64,000 nucleotides of DNA from an uncultured Pelagibacteraceae bacterium (GCA_902591025.1 CACIZB010000003.1:1-64000); one strand, 5' to 3'. Shown: positions 44,783 through 54,618, counted from the first letter of the stretch. Translations and numbers: made by a program. Notes: generated by a model from the letters alone, not told the origin.

Positions 44783-45580
44783 CTAATTTTCTTTTCCCAT
44801 AATTTCCTCTTCCATATTCCAAATCATTTCTAAAATTTCTTCTCTCTTTGTAGAAAAATCTTTATCTTTTTTAATTTCTCTTAAATCTTGTTTAAGACCC
44901 ATTGAGGCAAATGGAAGACTATATTCTTTATGTATACGGCCAGGTCGAGGTGCCATTACATACAATCTTTCGCCAAGTAATAAAGCTTCTTCAACCGAGT
45001 GAGTGATTAAGATAATTGTCTTTCCAGTCTCTTTCCAAATTTTTAATACTAATGACTGCATCTTTTCTCTTGTTAAAGCATCAAGAGCCCCTAAAGGTTC
45101 GTCCATAAGAATTAAATCTGGATCATTAATTAAACATCTTGCAAGAGCAACTCTTTGTTGCATTCCTCCAGAGAGTTGATATGTCGGTGTATTTCCAAAT
45201 CCTTTTAACCCCACAATTTCTAACCACTCATCAACTTTTTTTTGAGTTTCAATTGGATCATTTTTTTTCATTCTTAATCCAAAATTTACATTTTCAGCAA
45301 CTGTTAACCATTCGAATAGAGCTCCTTGCTGAAAAACCATTCCTCTTTCAACTCCTGGACCGTCAATTTCTTTATTATTTAAAGTGATACTTCCTGATGT
45401 AGGTCTTATAAAACCTGCAGTAATATTTAATAGTGTTGTTTTCCCGCAACCTGATGGACCAAGAACTGTGAGAAGCTCTCCTTTTTTGAGAGTAAAATTT
45501 AAATCTTTTAATGCGTGAACAGTCTCACCCTTAGGAGTTTTAAAAATCATATTAAGATTTTGTGAGATAAGATCACTCAT
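44783..45580 (-). CDS. tauB: Taurine-type ABC transporter ATP-binding protein
   Basis: A 265-residue nitrate/sulfonate/taurine-class ATPase. Walker A 'GPSGCGKTTLL' (38-48), signature 'LSGGMQQRVALARCL', Walker B 'LILMDEPLGALDALT', and the switch His in 'IILITHSVEEAL'. It energises the permease encoded next. The start at 45580 lies downstream of the tauA-tauB hairpin. Confidence 0.93.
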   Translation of the reverse strand: MSDLISQNLNMIFKTPKGETVHALKDLNFTLKKGELLTVLGPSGCGKTTLLNITAGFIRPTSGSITLNNKEIDGPGVERGMVFQQGALFEWLTVAENVNFGLRMKKNDPIETQKKVDEWLEIVGLKGFGNTPTYQLSGGMQQRVALARCLINDPDLILMDEPLGALDALTREKMQSLVLKIWKETGKTIILITHSVEEALLLGERLYVMAPRPGRIHKEYSLPFASMGLKQDLREIKKDKDFSTKREEILEMIWNMEEEIMGKEN

Positions 45581-45603
45581 AAAAACTTTATATTAGAATT
45601 TTT

Positions 45604-45644
45604 ATTAAAAAAATAGGCACCAATTTAAAAAATTGGCGCCTATT
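45604..45644 (-). terminator. Intercistronic hairpin with T-run between tauA and tauB
   Basis: On the minus strand the transcript can form an ~14-bp stem (AATAGGCGCCAATT / AATTGGTGCCTATT, one G-U pair) followed by TTTTTTTAAT. The opposite strand would have an A-C mismatch there, which indicates the hairpin is selected on the tauA-tauB strand. It begins 22 bases after the tauA stop. Partial termination would give more binding protein than membrane components. Confidence 0.8.
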
Positions 45645-45666
45645 AAATTTTTCTTTCTCTATAAGA

Positions 45667-46608
45667 TTATAGAGGTAAGAAACTAGTGTCTACGTTTCCT
45701 CTTGGTGTACCCATTCCTTTTAAGAATGCATCAAGATTTCCCTTTGTCATAGATTGCTTAGTTTCCTCAGGTGTTAAGAATTTAAAACCACTAAGAGTTT
45801 CCTTCATATCACCAATTTTCATTTCAGAAGCTTTTGACATTGCGTTCATGTCAGATTTGCCAGCTTTATATCTAGCATTCGCTTCATGAGTTACCTCTAT
45901 GAAAGTTCTAAGCATTCCAGGATTTTCCTTCATAAACTTTGTAGTTACTGAAGTAATATCAATACCTAGGATACCAGCATCTCTTGCTTCTTGGACTGTA
46001 AGTAATCTTGATCCAACAGCAGTTGCAGCTTTTATAGAGTTACCACCAAATAAACATGCCATTACTACATCACCACTAACTAATGCAGCAGCTCCTTCTT
46101 CTGGGTCCATTTGAATAATATCCATTTTTTTTCTGTCAGCTCCAACAACTTTCATACTTTCATCAAAAACATACTCAGCCATTGTTCCTAGCGGAACAGC
46201 AACTTTTTTACCTTCTAACTCAGTAGCATTTGCTTTTGTAATTCCAGATGCATTAGATGTAACACAAGTAGTTCCACCCATCCCATATTCCATAGCAATA
46301 TCAACTAACTTGATAGGTGCTTTAGATTTTACAGCATTTATAAAAGGTACTAATCCTTGTGAGTAAGATATATCAATATCTCCTGCTAACATTGCATCAG
46401 TCATAGCTCCACCATTAGTGAAATTTGTCCACTTAACTGGAACTCCAAGAGCTTTTGCAAAATTTTTTTTTTGCATGTCCTCTAAGTTCGGACTTGGCCA
46501 TTCTAGAAAGTATGCAACTCTTACTTCGTTTGCAGCTGCATTTGCAGTTGCGATTGATAAATTAAGAGCTACAAAACATCCAAGAATAAAACTAATTATT
46601 TTTTTCAT
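45667..46608 (-). CDS. tauA: Taurine-type ABC transporter substrate-binding protein
   Basis: A 313-residue periplasmic binding protein with a signal peptide ('LGCFVALNLSIATANAA', cleavage about 25). 'RVAYFLEWPSPNLEDMQKK' begins the first lobe; 'MLAGDIDISYSQGLVPFINA' and 'VDIAMEYGMGGTTCV' follow the TauA/SsuA pattern. Neighbouring transamination genes support taurine as ligand. First gene of tauA-B-C, with a hairpin before tauB. Confidence 0.9.
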   Translation of the reverse strand: MKKIISFILGCFVALNLSIATANAAANEVRVAYFLEWPSPNLEDMQKKNFAKALGVPVKWTNFTNGGAMTDAMLAGDIDISYSQGLVPFINAVKSKAPIKLVDIAMEYGMGGTTCVTSNASGITKANATELEGKKVAVPLGTMAEYVFDESMKVVGADRKKMDIIQMDPEEGAAALVSGDVVMACLFGGNSIKAATAVGSRLLTVQEARDAGILGIDITSVTTKFMKENPGMLRTFIEVTHEANARYKAGKSDMNAMSKASEMKIGDMKETLSGFKFLTPEETKQSMTKGNLDAFLKGMGTPRGNVDTSFLPL

Positions 46609-46663
46609 TTAATCCTCTTAGTTAATTATTTATATGTTCTAAGTTTAAGATTAAATTAGTATG

Positions 46664-46700
46664 GTTGTAAAACAAAAAAGTGTCATGTTTGATACACAAC
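46664..46700. promoter_or_regulatory. Possible operator dyad in the tauA-aminotransferase intergenic region
   Basis: GTTGTAAAACA (46664-46674) has a gapped inverted counterpart TGTTTgatacACAAC (46686-46700). The dyad lies in the ~183-base divergent region controlling both transport and catabolic genes. No regulator gene (TauR-type) is next to it. Weak evidence; offered as a pointer. Confidence 0.3.
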
Positions 46701-46791
46701 TTACAGTTGCGTCAATTATTTTGGTGGTTAATTACCCTTATATAGTCTAAAGAATCTTTAAATTGTAAATTAATAAATTTTATAAAAAATT

Positions 46792-48138
46792 ATGAGCTCA
46801 GAAAATCGCACTTTAGTACCAAATTCATTAAATGAACATTGGATGCCATTTACATCTAATAAGGATTTTAAAGAAAATCCAAAACTAATAGTGGAGGCAA
46901 AAGGTGTTTACTTAAAAAACCATCAAGGTAAAATGCAAATTGATGCAAGCTCTGGACTATTTTGTAACCCTTTAGGACATGGAAGAAAAGAAATAATAGA
47001 AGCAATCACAAATCAATTAAACACTTTGGACTACTGTCAACCATTTCAACAAGGTTTTGGAGGATCATTTGAATTAGCAACAAGAATTTCAAAACATACT
47101 CCAGGAAACTTAAATAAAATTTTTTATACAATTTGTGGATCAACTGCAGTTGAAACTGCAATAAAAATTAGTATTGCATATCACAAAGCAAGAGGTGAAG
47201 GACAAAGATTTAGATTTGTCGGAAGAGAGCGTGCATATCACGGTATGAATATTGGAGCAACTTCAGTTGGAGGCATGATTAATAATGTTAAAGCTTATGC
47301 GAGTGTTTTAATGCCAGGTGTGGTTCATATGAGACATACACATTTAGATGAACATAAATTTGTTTCAGGACAACCTGAGACAGGAGCAGAAATTGCAAAT
47401 GATTTAGAAAGAATTTGCACTAATTTCGGTTCAGAAAATATTGCAGCATGTATAGTTGAGCCTATTGCAGGATCCACGGGAACATTAGTTCCTCCAGTTG
47501 GATATTTACAAAGACTCAGAGAGCTGTGCGATAAACATAAAATACTTTTAATTTTTGATGAAGTAATTACAGGCTGGGGGAGAACTGGTTCAGCATTTGG
47601 AGCACAAGAATTTGGAGTAACTCCCGATATAATGACTATGGCAAAAGCTACCACAAACGGTATAGTTCCATTTGGTGTTGTTGCATGTAAAGAAGAAATT
47701 TACGATGCAGTAATGGATAATTCTCCAAAAGGAGCAATCGAACTTTTCCATGGATACACTTACTCTGGAATACCTGTTTCTGTTGCAGCAGCTTTAGCAG
47801 TGCAAGACATTTTTGAAAAAGATGATATTTTCAATAGAGCAAAAGATTTAGCTCCTTATTTTCAAGAAGGCTTATTTTCTCTAAAAGATATTGATGTAGT
47901 TGATAATATAAGAGGTTACGGAATGATGGGGGGTATTGATATTAAAACTGATGGCAGACCAGGTAAAGCAGGTTTAGCAACTTTTAAACATTGCTATGAT
48001 GCAGGAGTAAATTTCAAAGCCACTGGTGATTGTTTAATTATTGCACCAATGTTTATTTGTGAGAAAAAACATATTGATGAAATTATTGAAAAACTGAGAA
48101 CAGGAATTACAAATTACGCCAAAAGCAAAAAAAATTAA
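46792..48138 (+). CDS. tpa: Class III aminotransferase, taurine/beta-alanine:pyruvate type
   Basis: A 448-residue PLP aminotransferase. 'LNEHWMPFTSNKDFKENPKL' and 'DASSGLFCNPLGHGRKEI' are hallmarks of omega-amino-acid:pyruvate transaminases; the PLP lysine is in 'MAKATTNGIVPFG', with 'LLIFDEVITGWGRTG' the ring-binding Asp. Between a taurine transporter and alanine dehydrogenase, taurine:pyruvate transamination (sulfoacetaldehyde plus alanine) is the best reading; beta-alanine is the alternative. The symbol is provisional. Confidence 0.8.
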   Translation: MSSENRTLVPNSLNEHWMPFTSNKDFKENPKLIVEAKGVYLKNHQGKMQIDASSGLFCNPLGHGRKEIIEAITNQLNTLDYCQPFQQGFGGSFELATRISKHTPGNLNKIFYTICGSTAVETAIKISIAYHKARGEGQRFRFVGRERAYHGMNIGATSVGGMINNVKAYASVLMPGVVHMRHTHLDEHKFVSGQPETGAEIANDLERICTNFGSENIAACIVEPIAGSTGTLVPPVGYLQRLRELCDKHKILLIFDEVITGWGRTGSAFGAQEFGVTPDIMTMAKATTNGIVPFGVVACKEEIYDAVMDNSPKGAIELFHGYTYSGIPVSVAAALAVQDIFEKDDIFNRAKDLAPYFQEGLFSLKDIDVVDNIRGYGMMGGIDIKTDGRPGKAGLATFKHCYDAGVNFKATGDCLIIAPMFICEKKHIDEIIEKLRTGITNYAKSKKN

Positions 48139-48146
48139 ATCCACTA

Positions 48147-49259
48147 ATGAGAATTGGTGTCCCAAAAGAAATAAAACCACAAGAAAATCGAATTGGTTTA
48201 ACTCCTGATAGTGTGAAAACACTAGTATCAGAAGGTCATGAAGTTTTAGTTGAAAGCAATGGTGGTTTCGAAGCAGGTTTTGAAAATGATCAATTTGTAA
48301 AAGCTGGTGCTAAGATTGCTAAAAGTGCAGAAGATATTTTTAATGACTCTGATATAATTGTAAAGGTAAAAGAACCTCAAAAAGTTGAGGTAGATATGAT
48401 TAGAGAAAATCAAATTATATATACCTACCTTCACTTAGCAGCTGCAAAAGAACTAACTGAGGGTTTAATTAAATCAAAAAGTATAAATATTGCGTATGAA
48501 ACTGTAACGGACAATAATGGAAGACTTCCATTACTTGCACCAATGAGTGCAGTAGCAGGTCGAATGTCAGTTCAAGCTGGAGCTCATTGTTTAGAAAAAA
48601 ATCAAAAAGGAAGAGGAGTTTTATTAGGTGGAGCACCAGGTGGTGAACCAGCAAATGTTTTAATTCTTGGTGGTGGAGTAGTAGGAGAAAATGCTGCAAT
48701 TATCGCTACTGGTATGAGAGCCAAAGTTCATGTTGTAGATAAATCTGAAGTAAGATTAAAACAGTTAATTGAAATATTTGGGGAGAAAATTATTCCTGAG
48801 CAAAGTGATAAAATAGATTTAAATAAATTAGTGGCTGAAGCAGATTTAATAGTGGGCGGAGTTTTAATTCCAGGAGCTGAGGCACCTAAATTAGTGACTA
48901 AAGATATGTTGAAATTAATGAAAAGAGGATCAGTAATTGTAGATGTTGCTATTGATCAAGGTGGATGTGTTGAAACAAGTAAACCAACAACTCATGGAAA
49001 TCCAACATTTATTGTTGATGACGTTGTTCATTATTGTGTTGCAAATATGCCTGGTGGAGTTCCTAGAACTTCTACTTTAGCTTTAAATCAAGCAACACTT
49101 CCTTATTTAGTAAAACTTGCAAACAAAGGTTATCAAAAAGCATTAAAAGAGGATAAAAACTTTTTAGCAGGACTTAATGTTTGTAAAGGACAAGTAACTT
49201 ACAAAGCTGTTGCAGATGTTTTTGGTTATGATTATGTCGATCCATCATTGGCTCTTTAA
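48147..49259 (+). CDS. ald: Alanine dehydrogenase
   Basis: Oxidises alanine to pyruvate and ammonium with NAD. The 370 residues match Ald. Visible are 'MRIGVPKEIKPQENRIGLTP', the catalytic His in 'YTYLHLAA' and the NAD fold 'NVLILGGGVVGENAAIIATG' (about 171-190), and 'VIVDVAIDQGGCVETSKPT'. It begins 8 bases after the aminotransferase, the standard pairing that regenerates pyruvate in taurine degradation. Its stop overlaps the next, convergent gene. Confidence 0.95.
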   Translation: MRIGVPKEIKPQENRIGLTPDSVKTLVSEGHEVLVESNGGFEAGFENDQFVKAGAKIAKSAEDIFNDSDIIVKVKEPQKVEVDMIRENQIIYTYLHLAAAKELTEGLIKSKSINIAYETVTDNNGRLPLLAPMSAVAGRMSVQAGAHCLEKNQKGRGVLLGGAPGGEPANVLILGGGVVGENAAIIATGMRAKVHVVDKSEVRLKQLIEIFGEKIIPEQSDKIDLNKLVAEADLIVGGVLIPGAEAPKLVTKDMLKLMKRGSVIVDVAIDQGGCVETSKPTTHGNPTFIVDDVVHYCVANMPGGVPRTSTLALNQATLPYLVKLANKGYQKALKEDKNFLAGLNVCKGQVTYKAVADVFGYDYVDPSLAL

Positions 49260-50263
49260 CTATAATAGTCTAAATACCAATTTAAAAACTTTTTTATACC
49301 ATCTTTATATTTAGTTTTAGGATTATAACCAGTAATTCTTCTTAAAAGACTACTATCTGACAGAGTCGAATAAACATCACCTTTTTGCATTGGTAAAAAT
49401 CTTTTAACTGCTTTTTTATTTAAACTTTTCTCAATAGCACTTATAAAATCTGAAAGAAGAACTTTTTTTGTGTTTCCTATGTTCAAAGTTCTAATTGGGG
49501 CAATATGTGAGATACTATCATTCTTGTATTTCTTGGACGAATTTAATTTTGGAATTTTATTTGTTAATTTTACTATTCCATCAACTATGTCATCGATGTA
49601 AGTATAATCTCTATACATTTTACCTTTATTATAAACATCAATTTTTTTTCCCCTTAAAATATTTTTTGTAAATTTAAAGTATGCCATATCAGGTCGACCC
49701 CAAGGACCATAAACAGTAAAAAACCTTAATACCGTAATTGGTATTTTCCACAAACTTGAGTAAGAATGTGCTATGTTTTCCGTAGATTTTTTTGTAGCTG
49801 CATAGAAGCTTATCTGCCTATCTGTTTTGTCAATTTCTTGAAATGGAAATTTCTTATTTGCACCATAAACTGATGAACTTGATCCAATGATAAGGTGTCT
49901 GATCTTTAATTTTTTTGCACACTCAATAACATTAAAAGTTCCAATAATATTTGAATTTAAGTAAATTTTTGGGTTTTTTATACTGTATCTTACACCTGCC
50001 TGTGCAGCTAAATGGATTATAATTGAAGGTTTAAATTTATTAATTGAACTATTTAATTTTTTTTGGTTTTCTAAATTTCCTTTAGTGAATGAAAAATTTT
50101 TATATTTTTTTAAAATGTTTAACCTAGATCTCTTTAATTTGACATCATAATAATTATTCATTGAGTCAAATCCGTATACCTTAAAGCCTTTATCTAAATA
50201 TCTTTTTGCAACATGAAAACCTATAAAACCTGATGAGCCTGTTATAAATAATTTTGTTTTCAT
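49256..50263 (-). CDS. UDP-glucuronate 4-epimerase-like SDR
   Basis: A 335-residue extended SDR. 'FITGSSGFIGFHVAKRYLDK' binds NAD; 'MNNYYDVKLKRSRLNIL' and 'AAQAGVRYSIKNPKIYLNS' are diagnostic of UDP-glucuronate 4-epimerases (CapI/LpsL), and 'FYAATKKSTE' has Tyr-x3-Lys. It makes UDP-galacturonate for surface polysaccharide. It stands outside the island, wedged between alanine dehydrogenase and the dimethylglycine dehydrogenase, opposite in direction to both. Confidence 0.88.
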   Translation of the reverse strand: MKTKLFITGSSGFIGFHVAKRYLDKGFKVYGFDSMNNYYDVKLKRSRLNILKKYKNFSFTKGNLENQKKLNSSINKFKPSIIIHLAAQAGVRYSIKNPKIYLNSNIIGTFNVIECAKKLKIRHLIIGSSSSVYGANKKFPFQEIDKTDRQISFYAATKKSTENIAHSYSSLWKIPITVLRFFTVYGPWGRPDMAYFKFTKNILRGKKIDVYNKGKMYRDYTYIDDIVDGIVKLTNKIPKLNSSKKYKNDSISHIAPIRTLNIGNTKKVLLSDFISAIEKSLNKKAVKRFLPMQKGDVYSTLSDSSLLRRITGYNPKTKYKDGIKKFLNWYLDYYS

Positions 50264-50292
50264 TTTTTTCTAATATTTAATATAACACTTAA

Positions 50293-52737
50293 GTGAATAA
50301 AGAAATTCCTAAAACAACAAAAGTAATAGTTATCGGTGGTGGGGTCGTTGGGTGCTCTGTCGCTTACCATTTAGCTAAATTTGGTTGGAAAGATACAGTT
50401 CTTCTAGAAAGAGATCAATTAACTTCAGGGACAACCTGGCATGCAGCAGGACTTGTGAGTCAACTAGGGCCTTCCGCGGCAATTACAAAGATTAGAAAAT
50501 ATACTTTAGATTTATACAAAGAGCTCGAAAAGAAAGTTGACCATTCAGCGGGATTAAGATTAAACGGTGCACTATCGATTGCTGAAACTAAAGGAAGATG
50601 GCAAGAATTAAAAAGACAAGCAACAACAGCACAGCTTTATGATGTTGACGTTAAAATTTTAGATAAAGATCAGGTAAAAAATAATTATCCAATAATAAAT
50701 ACTGATAATGTTATTGGTGGAATATTGATGCCAGGTGATGGTGCTGCTGATCCTTCAGGAGTAACGCATATGTTAGCAAAAGCAGCAAGAATGGAGGGAG
50801 CGAAAATTTTTGAAAAATCTCCAGTCCAAGAAATTTTAACTAAGAATGGAAAAATTTCTGGAGTTAAAGTTAATGGACAAGAAATCGAATGTGAGTATAT
50901 AGTTTTAGCTTCGGGAATGTGGTCCAGACAAATAGGTGAAAAAAGTGGTGTGAGTATTCCGCTTTATCCTGCTGAACATTTTTATATTATTACTGAACCA
51001 ATAAATGATTTATCTAAAACATTACCAGTTGTTAGAGATTTTGATAATCGTACTTATATTAAAGAGGATGCAGGCAAAATTTTAGTCGGAATTTTTGAGG
51101 GTAATTCTTTACCCGCATGGAATAAAACAAACAAAGTGCCTGAGGATTTTTCATTTGGTGAGTTTCAAGAAAACTTTGAGCACTTTGAACCTTACTTAGC
51201 TTCAGCAATAAAAAGATTTCCAGTCTTGGAGACCGCAGGTATTAGAAAATTTTTTTCAGGTCCTGAATCTTTTACTCCAGATACTAATGCTTTGTTAGGT
51301 GAAGTTCCTGAAATTAAGAATTTTTTTGTGTGTTGTGGTTTAAACAGTGTTGGGATCGGAACAGGCGGAGGTGTTGGTAAGATTACGGCTGAGTGGCTAA
51401 TGACTGGTCATATTAACGAAGATATCTTTAGTTATGATATAAAAAGATTTCAAAAATTTCACTCCGAATTAGGTTTTATTAAAAAAAGAATAACCGAGTC
51501 GTTAGGCGATTTGTATGGGATGCATTGGCCATTTAAACAACATAAAACTTCTAGAAATATTAAAACTCTTCCACATCATGATAATCTTAAAAGCTTCGGT
51601 GCATGTTTTGGTGTATCTGGAGGATACGAAAGACCTATGTGGTTTGCTTTGGATGGTGAAAGAACTGAGTATGAGTATAGTTATAATTATCAAAATTGGT
51701 ATCCCTCAGCAGAGTATGAAACCAATAACACCATTAAAAATGTTGGTTTATTTGATTTAACCCCTTTTTCAAAGTTTGAAATTAAATCAAGTAAAGCATA
51801 CGAAGAACTTCAAAAAATTTGTACTGCTAATGTTAAAAATGAGCCTGGAAAATGTGTTTATACACAAATGCTTAATTCAGATGGTGGAATTGAAACAGAT
51901 TTAACCGTTGTTTGTATTGAGAAAGATTATTTTAGAATAATTAGTTCCGCGACAACTCGAGAAAGAGATAAATTTCATATAAGAAAACATCTATCTAAAG
52001 ATATAGAGATAAGTGATGTTACAGATGAATTATGTGTATTTGGGCTATTTGGACCAAAAAGTAGAGAATTGCTACAAAGTATTAGTAAAAGTAGTTATGA
52101 CAATGAAAATTTTAAATTTGGGACTGCAAAATATGTTATTTTAACTGGAATTAAGATTTGGGCTCAAAGATTATCCTATGTGGGTGAATTAGGTTATGAA
52201 TTATATGTTGATATTAAAGATGCAAAAAGAATATATGAACTTTTAATCAAAAAGGGTAGAGATTTTAATCTTTCAAATTGTGGAATGCATGCAATGGATA
52301 TTATGCGAATGGAAAGTGGTTTTTTACATTGGGGACATGACATCTCACCTGAGGAAAACCAATATCAAGCAGGCTTATCTTTCACAATAAGTTATAAGAA
52401 AGGCGTAGATTTTATCGGTAAACAGGCATTAGAAAAAATAAGAAAAAATAAAATTGAAAGTAGATTTGCTATGTTTGTATTGCAGGATAGTAAACCAGGA
52501 GAGCCGTTATTACTACATGATGAACCTATCTATATTGAAAATAGAATAATTGGAAGATCTACATCTGGTAACTATTCATTTAATTTTAAAAAAAACTTAG
52601 TCTTTGGTTATATAAAAAATGATCTTTCTCTAAAAGAACTTCAAACAAAGAGACTATTTATTGAAATTGAGAAAAATAAATATCCTTTAAAAGTTCAAGT
52701 TGAGCCCCTAAAACGAACTAATTACAAGAATATTTAG
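50293..52737 (+). CDS. Dimethylglycine/sarcosine dehydrogenase-family flavoprotein
   Basis: An 814-residue fusion. The N-terminal DAO-type FAD domain (about 8-390) has 'VIVIGGGVVGCSVAYHLAKF' and 'SGTTWHAAGL', where His50 is the residue that links FAD covalently in DMGDH. The rest (~430-800) is a GcvT/aminomethyltransferase domain passing the C1 unit to tetrahydrofolate. It demethylates dimethylglycine or sarcosine during glycine betaine use. The start is GTG at 50293. Overlaps the convergent symporter by 4 bases. Confidence 0.9.
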   Translation: MNKEIPKTTKVIVIGGGVVGCSVAYHLAKFGWKDTVLLERDQLTSGTTWHAAGLVSQLGPSAAITKIRKYTLDLYKELEKKVDHSAGLRLNGALSIAETKGRWQELKRQATTAQLYDVDVKILDKDQVKNNYPIINTDNVIGGILMPGDGAADPSGVTHMLAKAARMEGAKIFEKSPVQEILTKNGKISGVKVNGQEIECEYIVLASGMWSRQIGEKSGVSIPLYPAEHFYIITEPINDLSKTLPVVRDFDNRTYIKEDAGKILVGIFEGNSLPAWNKTNKVPEDFSFGEFQENFEHFEPYLASAIKRFPVLETAGIRKFFSGPESFTPDTNALLGEVPEIKNFFVCCGLNSVGIGTGGGVGKITAEWLMTGHINEDIFSYDIKRFQKFHSELGFIKKRITESLGDLYGMHWPFKQHKTSRNIKTLPHHDNLKSFGACFGVSGGYERPMWFALDGERTEYEYSYNYQNWYPSAEYETNNTIKNVGLFDLTPFSKFEIKSSKAYEELQKICTANVKNEPGKCVYTQMLNSDGGIETDLTVVCIEKDYFRIISSATTRERDKFHIRKHLSKDIEISDVTDELCVFGLFGPKSRELLQSISKSSYDNENFKFGTAKYVILTGIKIWAQRLSYVGELGYELYVDIKDAKRIYELLIKKGRDFNLSNCGMHAMDIMRMESGFLHWGHDISPEENQYQAGLSFTISYKKGVDFIGKQALEKIRKNKIESRFAMFVLQDSKPGEPLLLHDEPIYIENRIIGRSTSGNYSFNFKKNLVFGYIKNDLSLKELQTKRLFIEIEKNKYPLKVQVEPLKRTNYKNI

Positions 52738-53585
52738 ACTTTACTCCTTAGAAAAAAAACAAAAATAAGACCTGTAATATACATTATTAAAGCATAAGCT
52801 GCTGTAGGGATAACGTACAATATATCAGCGCCAAATATTTGAGTAGATACAAATATTGCAAGAGTACCATTTTGTAATCCGCATTCAATAGCAATACATT
52901 TTTGTTGGCTTATTCCAGATGCAAAAACTCTAGAGAGATAATATGCAATAATCATCATTGTTACATTTAAAGTAAGAGCGATTGCACCTGCTTGAGCGAA
53001 AATATCAAAAATATTTTCCCTCTCTTCATAAAATGCTGCAAAGAAAAAAATTACAAATAATACAATATTAAGTTTATCAAAAAATTTAATTTTATTTACC
53101 ACAAATTTTTCTGCAAATCCTCTAATAATCATACCTAAAATAACTGGTACGGTTACCACTAAAAACATTTTAAGAGCGATATTTATCATTGATATATTTT
53201 CTTCAATATTTGTTATTCCTAATAGGTCAGCAGAAGTGAAAATTATAAATGGAACAGAAACAATACTTATTAAACTAATTATAGCTGTTAGCGATATGGA
53301 TAATGCGACATCTCCATTTGCAAATTTAGTTAAAATATTTGAAGTAACTCCTCCAGGAGCAGATGCGATGATCATAATTCCAATTGCTATTTCAGAGGGT
53401 ATTCTAAAGATTGTAATTAATAAAAAAGCAATTAGAGGAAGAATGATTAATTGAGAAATAAAACCAACAATAAAGTCCATAGGAGTTTGAAATACTCTTG
53501 TAAAATCCCCAATTTTTAGACTCAGCCCCAATCCAAGCATGATAAGTGCAAGAATTAAAGGAGCTATTGTTGTAACAATACCCAT
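52734..53585 (-). CDS. Bile acid:sodium symporter (BASS) family transporter
   Basis: A 283-residue inner-membrane protein with about nine to ten helices. 'ASAPGGVTSNILTKFANGDV' and 'IAIECGLQNGTLAIFVSTQI' are the two Na-binding discontinuous helices of the BASS/ASBT fold. Substrates include 2-ketoacids, pantoate and sulfated compounds; nothing here fixes the choice. Its 3' end overlaps the dimethylglycine dehydrogenase. Confidence 0.9.
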   Translation of the reverse strand: MGIVTTIAPLILALIMLGLGLSLKIGDFTRVFQTPMDFIVGFISQLIILPLIAFLLITIFRIPSEIAIGIMIIASAPGGVTSNILTKFANGDVALSISLTAIISLISIVSVPFIIFTSADLLGITNIEENISMINIALKMFLVVTVPVILGMIIRGFAEKFVVNKIKFFDKLNIVLFVIFFFAAFYEERENIFDIFAQAGAIALTLNVTMMIIAYYLSRVFASGISQQKCIAIECGLQNGTLAIFVSTQIFGADILYVIPTAAYALIMYITGLIFVFFLRSKV

Positions 53586-53637
53586 AAACTCTCTCTAGAG
53601 ATGCTTATAGTTAAAATAATTAAATTTGAAAAGAATA

Positions 53638-54618
53638 TTATGTGATAATCAAAAGATTAATCATCTTTCTTAAAAATTTAGCCTTATATTTAAAAATTTC
53701 TTTTTGGTAAGGCAAAACTTTTGTAACATTTAGTCCACTTAAAATGTATTGTTTTTTATCATTCAGCTTAAGAAAATCGTTTTTTATCAAATATTTGCAT
53801 TTTCTTATGACTGTTGCACGAGGAATTTCTGTCATGTCTGATATAGACATTGCACTCACGCCGGCGGAAGCACCCGAACCTGTAATAAGATTTTCATTAA
53901 AAGATTTATAGTCAGGAGTTAAAGTATAAACATTCGTATTTCTAGTTTTTTGTTTATAATTAAAAGCTTGGTTCATAGCTACTGTACCCCATATATGATA
54001 TGTTGATAGATCCTCAAACATCTTGTGATAACCAATTACTAGTGGAATTTGTAATCTATAAAACCATCTCCAACATATACTAAAGTTTTTTTTGACTAAA
54101 TTTTCTATAGTTTTAATCTCTAATTTTTTTGATAAAATTTTTTGATTATTTAAGATTTCACAGAACAAATGAATATATTTAGAAGTAAATCCAATTTGTC
54201 TTGAAGGTTTTACATGCGAGAATACAGATCGGTCAATAAATATTTGCTTTTTTTTTCTTTTTAATACACCCATTTTCTCTAGTTCCAAAACTTTTCTTCT
54301 AACAGTTTCTTTTGGTAAACTTAATTTTTCACAAAGCTCTGTGATGTTAAATTTTTCAATTTGAAAATATGGTTTTGCATAAAACTCATCAAAATGTAAC
54401 TTAATGTTCATTTGATCATAAAATTGTAAGGTCTTTTCAATTAATGAAATTATGATGAGATACTTATAATGATCCTTAAAAGCTTTATATATATTGTTCA
54501 TCCAATTCCACTGATGAGCAATCCAATCTGACCCTAATTGATCATAATTGGACATGAGTTGATCATAAATTTGATCATCATTAAGAACCTTAGTAAAATC
54601 TATCTTTGTTAAACTCAT
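53638..54618 (-). CDS. Putative regulator with two winged-helix segments
   Basis: About 326 residues from the ATG at 54618. Two separate helix-turn-helix segments can be seen: 'ITELCEKLSLPKETVRRKVL' (about 92-111) followed by a wing ('GVLKRKKKQIFID'), and 'SISDMTEIPRATVIRKCKYL' (about 258-277) with 'NDFLKLNDKKQYIL'. Both resemble MarR/Crp-type winged helices, giving an internal duplication. A frame extension to 54678 exists but runs through a pair of direct repeats, probably the operator. No named family recognised. Divergent from the tail-anchored gene pair. Confidence 0.62.
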   Translation of the reverse strand: MSLTKIDFTKVLNDDQIYDQLMSNYDQLGSDWIAHQWNWMNNIYKAFKDHYKYLIIISLIEKTLQFYDQMNIKLHFDEFYAKPYFQIEKFNITELCEKLSLPKETVRRKVLELEKMGVLKRKKKQIFIDRSVFSHVKPSRQIGFTSKYIHLFCEILNNQKILSKKLEIKTIENLVKKNFSICWRWFYRLQIPLVIGYHKMFEDLSTYHIWGTVAMNQAFNYKQKTRNTNVYTLTPDYKSFNENLITGSGASAGVSAMSISDMTEIPRATVIRKCKYLIKNDFLKLNDKKQYILSGLNVTKVLPYQKEIFKYKAKFLRKMINLLIIT

